From Candidatus Uhrbacteria bacterium RIFCSPHIGHO2_02_FULL_57_19 (lineage in GTDB: Bacteria; Patescibacteriota; Patescibacteriia; 2-12-FULL-57-11): a stretch of 14,915 nucleotides of DNA. Positions 1 through 7,211 of the stretch are shown piece by piece (within the stretch, counting starts at the first letter, position 1; the number at the start of each line of letters is the position of its first letter). The DNA is taken from assembly GCA_001791115.1 (NCBI GenBank), contig MGDZ01000065.1:1-14915 (forward strand). The letters run 5' to 3'. A program made the position numbers and the translations under genes. The notes below the pieces were generated by a model. It was not told the origin of the DNA. It did not search any database and saw only the letters and a list, made by a program, of their open reading frames with translations.

Positions 1-2
1 AG

Positions 3-518
3 AACTTTATGGTTGCTGATGAGCTTTCTCCCAATCGTCAGCAGATCGCTTACGCCTTGGGCAAACATCTTCTTCAAACTGACACCGATCGGGCTCTTTC
101 CGTTCTGCGGCGAATGGTTGATCTTGATCCTAAAGTGGCTCAATCGCATTGGTATTATGGCTTGGCCTTGGTTAATGCCGGGGAGGAAATATTGGGTCAA
201 GATGAATTAGTCCGCGCTGGCGAATTGTCCTACGATCCTCAATCGGTGGAAGAGGCGTTGTTGTTACGAGAATTGTTCCTTCGGCGAGGTCGGCTAGAGA
301 TGGCCGCCAAGTACGCCCAAAAAGTCGCTGATCTCGAACCAACGGCCGCGCGTTTTGCCGAAGCGGCGGCGGCTTACGCGGCAATTGGGGACATGGATAG
401 CGCGCGAAAGAGCGTGCGTCAGGCAGTGGAGTTGGATCCCTCCTACGCCGGCGAGGCCGAAACCTTTATGTCGCTACTCGAATCCGGAGCACTCTTGTCG
501 CCCACCTCTACTCCATGA
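3..518 (+). CDS. C-terminal TPR part of an O-antigen ligase-like protein (5' truncated by window)
   Basis: Only the last ~170 residues are visible. The Met codon at position 9 is unlikely to be a start, because the reading frame stays open to the window edge and the sequence aligns with the middle of the TPR domain of the next two genes. Shared landmarks are SPNRQQ, a HWYYG box and a closing AVELDPSYAGEAETF stretch that nearly matches the end of the 515-2758 product (19 of 24 residues identical by eye over AVELDPS to SGAL). TPR-like helical repeats, rich in Ala, Tyr and Gly at the usual spacing, fill the whole visible part. The membrane ligase domain presumably lies upstream, outside the window. 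Its TGA stop overlaps the next ATG in ATGA, so translation is probably coupled. Being the tail of a third tandem paralogue is well supported; the enzyme function is inferred from the paralogues. Confidence 0.85.
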   Translation, partial: NFMVADELSPNRQQIAYALGKHLLQTDTDRALSVLRRMVDLDPKVAQSHWYYGLALVNAGEEILGQDELVRAGELSYDPQSVEEALLLRELFLRRGRLEMAAKYAQKVADLEPTAARFAEAAAAYAAIGDMDSARKSVRQAVELDPSYAGEAETFMSLLESGALLSPTSTP

Positions 519-2758
519 ACGTTTTTATTTCCTTTTCACGCCGAGTAGTCACCGCTTCCGTGTTTGTCGGTCTGGCCTCTCCGCTCATTGTTACCCCCTG
601 GCTGGCCTTTCCTTTCGTGAGCGGCAAGGCCTTATTTGTTGAAGCGGTGGTTCTGGTCGCGCTGCCCTTTTGGATTACCCTTTTGCTTCTTGATCCGGTC
701 GCGCGGCCGCGACGCCATCCGTTGATTTTAGCTTTGGTCGCGCAAGCCGTTGTTCTGGTTTTGGCTAGTTTGTTTGGCGTTGATCCGCTACAGAGTTTTT
801 GGGGGAGAGATGAAAGAATGATGGGGATTATCACGATATTTTCGTTACTGGCTTTATTGGGTATGGCTCTCTCGGTTTTTCGAACTCGCCGCGCTTGGAA
901 TAATGTTTTACTCACGGCTTTGGTCATCGCTTGGGCGAATATTATTTGGGGATTGATCGAACATTTTTATCCGGTTTTTTGGGCGGATTTTCGAGGAGAG
1001 TCGATGCGCGTCGTCGGTCTTATCGGCAATCCGATTTTTTACGGAGGTTATATGATGCTTTCTGCGATTCTTTCGATTGCTCTCATTCCCGAAATTAAAT
1101 GCCGAATCGGAAAAGTTTTTCTTATAATCACTGCCGCGGCCGCAACGCTGGTCACGCTCTACTCGGGAACACGCGGCGCTGGTTTGGGGCTTTTTGGCGG
1201 CCTGGCGGTTGGACTTTTGTTCGCGGCTTTCAAATCCCCGATTCGAAAGGCGCGAGTAGGTTTGCTGGTGGGAATTGCTGGGATCATTGCCGCGTTAGTT
1301 TTTTTCTTCGTGTTTCGCGACGCTCCCTTTTTGAAGCCGGTGCGCGAATTGCGCCGATTGGGGAGCGCTTTCTCCTTGTCTGATGCCACGGCCATACAGC
1401 GCATGCGGCTCTGGCGAGTTTCTCTCGAGGGCGCTTTGGCCCGCCCGCTGTTTGGCTGGGGTCCGGAAAATTTTGATTATCTTTTTGACCAGCACTTTGA
1501 TCCGTTGTTTTTGAAATTCACTTTGCGCGAGACCTTCGCTGATCGTCCGCACAACGCCTTTATCCAGACGATGACAGATGTCGGCGTATTAGGATTTCTG
1601 GCGCTTATTGCTCTGCAGATCATCTTCATTCGTTCCGTGTTCCGTCTCCGAGATTCAAACGGTTCACTTTGGGTTCGTTCCGCTTTCGTTAGTTTTTTGG
1701 CGGCTTCGGATATTTATCTCTTTTTCGCCTTTGATACTTTACCAACACTTCTTTTAACACTCCTTGTCTCCGGATGGCTGATTGTTTCGACCAGCAAGAT
1801 GATCATTTCTTCAGGACGGATCTATTCCCGGCAGGCAAGTTTTGTTGTCCCCGCCGTTGGCCTGCTGGCATTATCATTAATCATCTTCGGAGTTATTCAT
1901 CCGGCCTCTGCCCTGGCCGCCATTCATCGAGTGACAGCAACCGATCCGCGGACTCAAACCGAAAGATGGTTTGGACATCTAAAGACCGCGGCATCTATCA
2001 AACAGCCGTATCAAGAGGTGGCCCGTTATCGCCTAGGTAATGCAGTTTTTTCGGCAGTGGGCGACGGTTTGGTTCCCGACGATCGGGCCAGTGAGGCGTT
2101 AGAGTTGGGCATTCAAGCTTTGCGTCAGTCCGTCGCAGGGCGTCCTCGGGATTATGGAAGCCGCTTCACTTTAGGAAATCTGCTTCTCCTATCAGCGGCA
2201 CGGGGACGGGGAGAGCGTTTCGCCGAGGCCGAGGCCGAGTTTCTCCGGGCCGCGGAACTTTCTCCTCGCCGGCAGTCGACTTACATCCAGCTGGGGAACC
2301 TCAAAGCCGTGTCCGGGGATCCAACGGCTTCGCTTTCTTATTATCAACAAGCGGTCGACTTGGATCCGCAGATCGGCGAGCCCCATTGGTATCTGGGGCG
2401 CGGGTTTATCAAGTCCGGCGAAAAGGAGCGGGCAGTCGAGGAGTTTGTCCGATCCTGGGATCTGGGATTCCGTCCAAAGTTAAAAAATGAAATCCGCGAG
2501 GCGGCCTCGCTTTTATTCGGCCAGGGGCGGTTGGATTTCACCATTCTTCTTTACCAACGGTCCGTTGACGTTTTTCCCGACGACGCCGAACTCCAGGCCG
2601 AGTTGGCGGCAGCTTATGCCGCGGCCGGAAACGCGGAAGCGGCCAGAGCGGCGGTGCGCCGGGCCGTCGAGCTTGATCCGTCGTTTGCCGCCGAGGCTGA
2701 AACCTTTCTCAATCTTCTTGACTCCGGCGCTCTGTCCGCGCCGGCGGAAGGGGAGTAA
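515..2758 (+). CDS. O-antigen ligase/polymerase (Wzy_C-like) membrane protein with C-terminal TPR domain
   Basis: A 747-residue membrane protein. Residues ~11-470 hold about 12-13 hydrophobic segments; ~490-747 are a soluble TPR region. Wzy/WaaL hallmarks are visible: SGTRGAG at 217-223 (candidate catalytic Arg220), RPLFGWGPENF at 310-320 opening the large extracytoplasmic loop, and a DRPHNAF box at 343-349 (candidate catalytic His346) followed by the GVLG turn. FGVDPLQSFWG near 87-97 is shared with the downstream paralogue. The family transfers or polymerises undecaprenyl-diphosphate-linked glycans on the outer face of the membrane. TPR tails usually mediate protein contacts; if 13 segments are right and Arg9/Arg10 mark the cytoplasmic side, the TPR region faces outward. 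The start overlaps the previous stop (ATGA) and has no clear Shine-Dalgarno, which fits coupling. The 5' half is AT-richer than the TPR part. Whether it is a ligase, a polymerase or a protein O-glycosyltransferase cannot be told from sequence. Confidence 0.88.
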   Translation: MNVFISFSRRVVTASVFVGLASPLIVTPWLAFPFVSGKALFVEAVVLVALPFWITLLLLDPVARPRRHPLILALVAQAVVLVLASLFGVDPLQSFWGRDERMMGIITIFSLLALLGMALSVFRTRRAWNNVLLTALVIAWANIIWGLIEHFYPVFWADFRGESMRVVGLIGNPIFYGGYMMLSAILSIALIPEIKCRIGKVFLIITAAAATLVTLYSGTRGAGLGLFGGLAVGLLFAAFKSPIRKARVGLLVGIAGIIAALVFFFVFRDAPFLKPVRELRRLGSAFSLSDATAIQRMRLWRVSLEGALARPLFGWGPENFDYLFDQHFDPLFLKFTLRETFADRPHNAFIQTMTDVGVLGFLALIALQIIFIRSVFRLRDSNGSLWVRSAFVSFLAASDIYLFFAFDTLPTLLLTLLVSGWLIVSTSKMIISSGRIYSRQASFVVPAVGLLALSLIIFGVIHPASALAAIHRVTATDPRTQTERWFGHLKTAASIKQPYQEVARYRLGNAVFSAVGDGLVPDDRASEALELGIQALRQSVAGRPRDYGSRFTLGNLLLLSAARGRGERFAEAEAEFLRAAELSPRRQSTYIQLGNLKAVSGDPTASLSYYQQAVDLDPQIGEPHWYLGRGFIKSGEKERAVEEFVRSWDLGFRPKLKNEIREAASLLFGQGRLDFTILLYQRSVDVFPDDAELQAELAAAYAAAGNAEAARAAVRRAVELDPSFAAEAETFLNLLDSGALSAPAEGE

Positions 2759-2767
2759 CATAGCCGC

Positions 2768-5014
2768 ATGTTGAATCCGTCCATACAGTCATCGCCCGAC
2801 CGCGTTAGAGATATTCTGATCCGCATTCTTCAGGTCGGCCTGGGTTTACTGTTCCTTGTCCCCTTCATCTATGCCGGCTGGACGACCTTCCCTTTCATCG
2901 TCAGCAAGGTAATCGCTCTCCGGATGGCGGTTGAAGTTCTTTTTATGGCCGCTCTTCTGCTCCTGGTTTTGGATCCGCCGCGCCGTCCGAAGAAATCCTT
3001 GGTTCTTCTTCTGCTCGGCGGCTGGGTTGTCTCTCTGCTTCTTTCGACGGCTTTCGGGATCGATCCTTACCGGAGTTTCTGGGGCAATCATGAGCGGATG
3101 ACCGGCGTGTTTACTCTGATTCATTTCGCGGTCGTCTCCGTTTTGGCCGCTATGGCTTTTCCCACCGGCGGTTCTTGGCGGCGGCTTTGGGGATGGGGGC
3201 TCAGCACCTCGGCGGTCATGGCCGTCATCGGTTTCATCCAGTACTTTTCACCGACCGGGCTTCTGCACACCGCCGGCGGCGGACGCATTTGGGCCACCTT
3301 GGGCAACTACATTTATCTTGCCCAGTATTCGCTTTTTTTCATGTTTCTGGCGTTGTGGTTTGCCGTCTCCGGAACGCGAAAATACCGGCCGCTGGCCCTG
3401 GTGATAGTCATCGCCCAAGGCCTGATTCTCCTCCTGTCAGAGACGCGTGGAGCGCTCCTTGGCGCCGCGATCGGCGCGATCATCTTGTGCCTCTGGCTCT
3501 TGCGCAATCCGCATGATCACCGTGCCAGGCGTTTGGGGGCCGCTTCGCTTCTGGCCGTGGCCGTTTTCAGCGCGGTTGTTTGGCTGGCCAAGGATACCCG
3601 GGTGATCCGTTCGATTCCCGGCATCCGCCGCGTCTCAGAACTTTCTCTGGTTTCGGGCGGCGCTCCAACCCGACTCATCGCCTGGTCCATCGCTCTTGAG
3701 GCCTTCAGGGCGCGGCCGGTTTTCGGCTGGGGCATCGAGAACTACTACTACGCCTTCAACCAATACTACCGTCCGGTTTCGCTTCGCTATTCTTATTACG
3801 AGACCTGGTTCGATCGGGCGCACAACGCCTATCTTGATCTTCTGTCCATGCAGGGGGCGGTGGGGACGGCGGCGACCATAGCTCTTTATGCCGGGATGTT
3901 TCTGGTTTTCAGGCGGCACGGCCGGCGGGGAAAGGAAGCTTATCTGGAGGCCGGATTTGCTTCGGCCATTCTTGGGTCGTATTTGGCCCAGAATTTTTTC
4001 GTTTTTGATTCGCCGACTTCCTATCTCCTGTTTTTCCTTCTTGCCGGATGGGCCATTCGCCTCGAATGGGGTTATGGCCATGTTCAGGGGTCTCTTCCGG
4101 TCCGGCAGATAAAACCGCTTCCCTCGGCTCTTATTGGCGCCGCGGCTTTGGCCATCGTCTTTCTTATCTTTATCACCAACATCCAACCGTTGCGCGCCAA
4201 CCACATCGGCCTCAAAGCATCTTCAGCAATTCGCGTCTCCGGTAATCTAGCCGAAGGAGTCGGACGCTATCTGCAGGCCATTTCCATTCCCAATCCGATG
4301 ATCCGCGACCTGCGCACCGATCTGGCCCGCGATGTCTCGGAGATCGTCGGCAATCCCAACCTTGATCCGCGGGAAGCGGCGACTGCCTGGACCATCGCCG
4401 TCTCCGAACTGTTTAAGAACATTGAACACCGCCCCAAGGACACCTACGACCGGATCCTTTTGGGACAACTCTACAATCAAGGAGTCGCCTACGATCCGGC
4501 GGCGCTGGAGAAAGCGGACAAAGTTCTAACCGAGGCCGTTCCGTTTTCACCCAAGCGCCAGCAGATATATTTCACGCTGGCCAAGACCAGACTTCTTGGA
4601 GGCCGCGCCGTCGAGGCGGTTAAAATGCTTGAGGGAGTGGTAGCCGATGAGCCGCTGGTTCCAGATTCGCACTGGTATCTGGGGCTGGTGCTCCACGACG
4701 CCGGGGATTTGCCGCGGGCCTGGAGCGAGATTCTCCGCGCCCTGGATCTGAATTATCAATGGAAGAATCCGGTGGAAATTATTTTTACCGCTGAGGTGGC
4801 CAAGAAAGTCGGGGATGTCAGCCGCCAGGTGACCCTGCTTGAGGAGGCCGGCTCTTATTTCGGGCAGATCGGCGAATATCATGCTCGCCTGGCCGAGGCC
4901 TACGCTTCAGTTGGGATGGTCGAAAAGGCCCAAGAAGAGTCCGTCAAGGCGGTATATCTCGACGAATCGTTAAAGCCGCGGATGCAGGAACTTTTGAAAC
5001 GGATCGAGCCCTAA
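2768..5014 (+). CDS. O-antigen ligase/polymerase (Wzy_C-like) membrane protein with C-terminal TPR domain, second full copy
   Basis: A 748-residue paralogue of the preceding gene with the same plan: multispanning domain at ~15-475, TPR-rich soluble tail at ~500-748. Matching landmarks are FGIDPYRSFWGNHER at 96-110, SETRGALLG at 224-232 (Arg227), RPVFGWGIENYYYAF at 316-330, and DRAHNAYL at 349-356 (His352). The TPR part has SPKRQQ at 594-599 and SHWYLG at 634-639. The start lies 9 bases after the previous stop, with a purine-rich AAGGGGAG at 2748-2755, spaced rather far (12 bases). The N-terminal membrane part differs from its neighbour in most positions outside the motifs, so the duplication is not recent or the copies are under different selection. 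The two may handle different glycans or acceptors. The TAA stop overlaps the stop of the convergent gene on the other strand. Confidence 0.88.
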   Translation: MLNPSIQSSPDRVRDILIRILQVGLGLLFLVPFIYAGWTTFPFIVSKVIALRMAVEVLFMAALLLLVLDPPRRPKKSLVLLLLGGWVVSLLLSTAFGIDPYRSFWGNHERMTGVFTLIHFAVVSVLAAMAFPTGGSWRRLWGWGLSTSAVMAVIGFIQYFSPTGLLHTAGGGRIWATLGNYIYLAQYSLFFMFLALWFAVSGTRKYRPLALVIVIAQGLILLLSETRGALLGAAIGAIILCLWLLRNPHDHRARRLGAASLLAVAVFSAVVWLAKDTRVIRSIPGIRRVSELSLVSGGAPTRLIAWSIALEAFRARPVFGWGIENYYYAFNQYYRPVSLRYSYYETWFDRAHNAYLDLLSMQGAVGTAATIALYAGMFLVFRRHGRRGKEAYLEAGFASAILGSYLAQNFFVFDSPTSYLLFFLLAGWAIRLEWGYGHVQGSLPVRQIKPLPSALIGAAALAIVFLIFITNIQPLRANHIGLKASSAIRVSGNLAEGVGRYLQAISIPNPMIRDLRTDLARDVSEIVGNPNLDPREAATAWTIAVSELFKNIEHRPKDTYDRILLGQLYNQGVAYDPAALEKADKVLTEAVPFSPKRQQIYFTLAKTRLLGGRAVEAVKMLEGVVADEPLVPDSHWYLGLVLHDAGDLPRAWSEILRALDLNYQWKNPVEIIFTAEVAKKVGDVSRQVTLLEEAGSYFGQIGEYHARLAEAYASVGMVEKAQEESVKAVYLDESLKPRMQELLKRIEP

Positions 5015-6162
5015 GAAAGAAGGCGGTCGTAGAGCGCGGCAGTCTCCCGGAGCATTCTATCGAGTGTGAAAGAGGAACAAATACGGTCTTTTGCCGAGAC
5101 CGCCAGACGCGCCGAGAGTCGGGGATCGTCCAGAAGTTGAAGGATTGCTTTGGCTAATCCGGATGGATCATCTGGCGCAACCAGAAGAGCGTCGGTTTCG
5201 TCGCGGAGGACTTCCGGGATTCCGCCGACCCTAGTGGCAACGATCGGAAGTCCGGCCGCCGCCGCGTCAAGGAGCGCGAAAGGCAGGCCTTCTTTGCGCG
5301 AGGATAGGACGAAAATATCGAAAGCCGGGAGGAATTGTCCGGGGTCGGAGATTTTTCCGATGAGGCGGACGATTTCATCCAAGTTTCGCGAACGGATTTC
5401 TCGCTCGATTTTTTTTCTCTCCGGCCCTTCGCCGGCGATGATAAAATGGACATCCGGATATAGGTCGTAGACGATGCCGGCGGCGGCGACCAGCGTATCC
5501 AGTCCCTTGGCCGGGTAAAGATTGGCGACAGCGCCGAGGAGCCGCGTCGAGGAATCAATCGGGATCAGACGCGAGATTTCGGCGCGAGCTCGGTCGCGGT
5601 CGAACATTTTAGGAGGACAACTGACGCCGTTGGGAATGACGACGAGGGATGCGTTGGATCCAAGATGATTGGCCAGCGCGATTTTTTTTTCAGATTCCGA
5701 AAGCACGATCGTCGCCTTTCTTTCCCGGGCGGCGATTTTTTCCATCCAGAGATAGAGCAGCCGACGGAGAGGAGAGAGCGGTTCCTGAAACACCCAGCCG
5801 TGGGCGGTGTATACGAGGGAATAGGGACTAGGGAATAGGGAATAGGCGGCTAGGGAAGCAATGATGCCGGATTTGGAGGAGTGGGCGTGAACAATGTCCG
5901 GCCGTTCGTTTCGGATCACCGCCCGGAGTTCAAAAACCGCGCGGATGTCCTGCCGGGGACGAATCGCGCGATGCAGGTGGCCGAGTCGGACGATTCTGAT
6001 GCCCGCGGATTCACAGCGGCTCACCAGTTCGTCGGAGCCAGCCGGTTCTCCGGCCGCCACTACAATTTCGTACCGATCCTTCAGTCCGGCGGCCAGCTCA
6101 AAAACGGCGCGCTGCGCGCCGCCCATCTCGGCTTGGGTAATGACGAAAAGAATCTTTTTCAT
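5011..6162 (-). CDS. Glycosyltransferase family 4 (GT-B fold)
   Basis: A 383-residue cytosolic GT4 enzyme, full family length. The N-terminal acceptor domain begins KKILFVITQAEMGGAQR, with the glycine-rich loop at 13-15; a VYTAHGW acceptor-site motif lies at 117-123; the nucleotide-sugar domain runs from about 205 (GAVANLYPAKG at 210-220, IIAGEGPERK at 241-250). The EX7E signature near 291-299 reads EGLPFALLD, so the second Glu is Asp299. It probably transfers a hexose from a nucleotide sugar to a lipid-linked intermediate; the sugar cannot be read from sequence. No Shine-Dalgarno precedes the ATG. The gene is transcribed against its neighbours: its TAG and the TAA of the upstream ligase share four bases. 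Residues ~102-116 are encoded by a TAGGGAA-type heptamer repeat, and the gene carries A9 (5682-5690, read as T on +) and A8 (5409-5416) runs. Family call is firm. Confidence 0.92.
   Translation of the reverse strand: MKKILFVITQAEMGGAQRAVFELAAGLKDRYEIVVAAGEPAGSDELVSRCESAGIRIVRLGHLHRAIRPRQDIRAVFELRAVIRNERPDIVHAHSSKSGIIASLAAYSLFPSPYSLVYTAHGWVFQEPLSPLRRLLYLWMEKIAARERKATIVLSESEKKIALANHLGSNASLVVIPNGVSCPPKMFDRDRARAEISRLIPIDSSTRLLGAVANLYPAKGLDTLVAAAGIVYDLYPDVHFIIAGEGPERKKIEREIRSRNLDEIVRLIGKISDPGQFLPAFDIFVLSSRKEGLPFALLDAAAAGLPIVATRVGGIPEVLRDETDALLVAPDDPSGLAKAILQLLDDPRLSARLAVSAKDRICSSFTLDRMLRETAALYDRLLS
5815..5857 (-). repeat. In-frame heptanucleotide tandem repeat (TAGGGAA/TTCCCTA) inside the GT4 gene
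   Basis: On the + strand, units GAGGGAA (5815-5821), TAGGGAC (5822-5828), TAGGGAA (5829-5835) and TAGGGAA (5836-5842) follow each other directly. Then come a degenerate TAGGCGGC (5843-5850) and another TAGGGAA (5851-5857). In the gene this encodes residues ~102-116, including YSLFPSPYSL, where related GT4 enzymes usually have a short variable stretch before the YTAHG motif. Seven is not a multiple of three, so gain or loss of one unit would shift the frame; three units restore it. Confidence 0.85.
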
Positions 6163-6173
6163 GTTGACGGTTG

Positions 6174-6207
6174 ATCCCGTTAGAGGTCGACCGACCTCTA
6201 ACGGGAT
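6174..6207. repeat. Perfect 16-bp inverted repeat (hairpin or operator-like palindrome) in the divergent intergenic region
   Basis: The left arm 6174-6189 (ATCCCGTTAGAGGTCG) is exactly complementary to the right arm 6192-6207, with only AC between them. It lies 11 bases upstream of the minus-strand GT4 start and directly before a candidate -35 box for the plus-strand operon. No T-run follows on either strand, so it is not a typical terminator. It could be an operator, an mRNA hairpin in the 5' leader of the GT4 gene, or a copy of a dispersed palindromic repeat family. Confidence 0.85.
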
Positions 6208-6235
6208 TGACTGATGCGGACGATTTCCCCATACT
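6207..6235 (+). promoter_or_regulatory. Candidate sigma70-type promoter for the uxs operon
   Basis: TTGACT (6207-6212, five of six consensus positions) and CATACT (6230-6235, four of six) are 17 bases apart. This sits in the only sizeable gap before the 6267-14636 operon and would give a short leader of about 25 bases. A G-rich stretch GGGGGA at 6251-6256, 10 bases before the ATG, could be the ribosome-binding site. The -35 box touches the end of the inverted repeat, so a protein bound there could block it. Confidence 0.4.
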
Positions 6236-6259
6236 AGAGCAAAGATAAGCGGGGGACAA
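6231..6259 (-). promoter_or_regulatory. Candidate divergent promoter for the GT4 gene
   Basis: On the minus strand TTGTCC (6259 to 6254) and TAGTAT (6236 to 6231) are 17 bases apart, each matching four of six consensus positions. Its -10 box lies over that of the plus-strand candidate, so the two would compete. The transcript leader would contain the whole inverted repeat just before the start codon. The match is weak and could be chance. Confidence 0.25.
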
Positions 6260-6266
6260 GCGTGTT

Positions 6267-7199
6267 ATGAAGATATTGGTTACCGGGGGAGCGGGGTTTA
6301 TAGGTTCTCATCTTGTTGACGCGCTTCTCTTCCGCGGCGATGAAGTAATCGCGCTGGACAATTTTTTCACCGGAGAAGAAAAAAATCTGGCGCATCAGGC
6401 GGGGAACGGCAGTCTCCTGGTAGTCCGGCACGACGTGACTGAGCCGTACGATTATCCCGTAGAGGCCATCGTCAATCTGGCCTGCCCGGCCTCGCCCATT
6501 CACTACCAGCGCGATCCGGTGAAGACGGTGCGCACCAGTGTCCTCGGCATGATTCATGCTCTCGATCTCGGCCGGCGCCGCGGAATTCCGGTGTTGCAGG
6601 CCTCCACCTCGGAAGTTTACGGCGACCCATCGGTGCACCCCCAACCCGAGGAATACTGGGGACATGTAAACCCAATCGGTCCTCGCGCTTGTTATGATGA
6701 AGGCAAACGCTGCGCCGAGACGCTCTGCGCCGATTACCGCCGCCAGTATGATCTCCCGACTAAGATCGTTCGCATCTTCAACACCTACGGTCCGCGGATG
6801 GCCTTTGATGACGGACGGGTAGTGTCGAACTTTGTCATCCAAGCGCTTCGCGGCGAACCGTTGACTATCTATGGAGACGGTACGCAGACACGGAGTTTTT
6901 GTTACGTTGACGATCTGGTCGCGGGATTGATCCGCGCGCTCCTCGCGCCAGCGGATTTCGCCGGCCCGGTGAATCTCGGAAACCCGCGCGAATTTTCGAT
7001 GTTCGAGCTGGCCCAACTCGTCCTCCGGCTTACTGGTTCGAAAAGCCAGCTCCGTCACCTGCCGCTCCCCAAAGATGACCCCCGTCAGCGCCGTCCCGAC
7101 ATCAATCGGGCGCAGGCGATCCTGGGCTGGACGCCGACCGTTCGACTCGAGGAGGGGCTTAATCGGACCATTGACGATTTCCGATCGCGACTCGCATAA
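6267..7199 (+). CDS. uxs: UDP-glucuronate decarboxylase (UDP-xylose synthase), extended SDR family
   Basis: A 310-residue NAD-dependent short-chain dehydrogenase, usual length for a soluble bacterial UXS. It oxidises, decarboxylates and re-reduces UDP-glucuronate to UDP-xylose. Visible features are the Rossmann motif GGAGFIG at 7-13, the substrate-loop signature [13 protein letters not shown] at 72-84, the STSEVYGDP catalytic Ser/Thr strand at 113-121, the UXS-typical [20 protein letters not shown] at 127-146 with the catalytic pair Tyr143/Lys147 (YxxxK), the FNTYGPRM loop at 171-178 and [11 protein letters not shown] at 201-211. The WGHVNPIG...YDEGKR signature separates UXS from other SDR epimerases, so the call is specific. 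It is first in the plus-strand operon, after a candidate promoter. The UDP-glucose dehydrogenase needed to supply UDP-glucuronate is not in the window. The longest homopolymer is an A7. Confidence 0.93.
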   Translation: MKILVTGGAGFIGSHLVDALLFRGDEVIALDNFFTGEEKNLAHQAGNGSLLVVRHDVTEPYDYPVEAIVNLACPASPIHYQRDPVKTVRTSVLGMIHALDLGRRRGIPVLQASTSEVYGDPSVHPQPEEYWGHVNPIGPRACYDEGKRCAETLCADYRRQYDLPTKIVRIFNTYGPRMAFDDGRVVSNFVIQALRGEPLTIYGDGTQTRSFCYVDDLVAGLIRALLAPADFAGPVNLGNPREFSMFELAQLVLRLTGSKSQLRHLPLPKDDPRQRRPDINRAQAILGWTPTVRLEEGLNRTIDDFRSRLA

Positions 7200-7211
7200 T
7201 CATTCTCCCTT

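Noticed and set aside
3..518. Small stand-alone TPR protein starting at position 9
   Set aside because: Frame is open to the window edge and alignment with the two paralogues starts in mid-domain, so it is a truncated larger gene.
3635..4204. 189-residue open frame on the minus strand
   Set aside because: Antisense of a well-supported membrane ligase; composition is shadow-like and no start signal is seen.
5815..5857. CRISPR-like array
   Set aside because: Units are 7 bases with no unique spacers, and the array lies in frame within a GT4 gene.
6174..6207. Calling the palindrome a terminator or a phage attachment site
   Set aside because: No T-run, no integrase and no second copy in the window.
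6234..7058. 274-residue open frame on the minus strand over uxs
   Set aside because: The plus strand encodes a complete UXS with all motifs; the antisense frame shows no recognisable domain.
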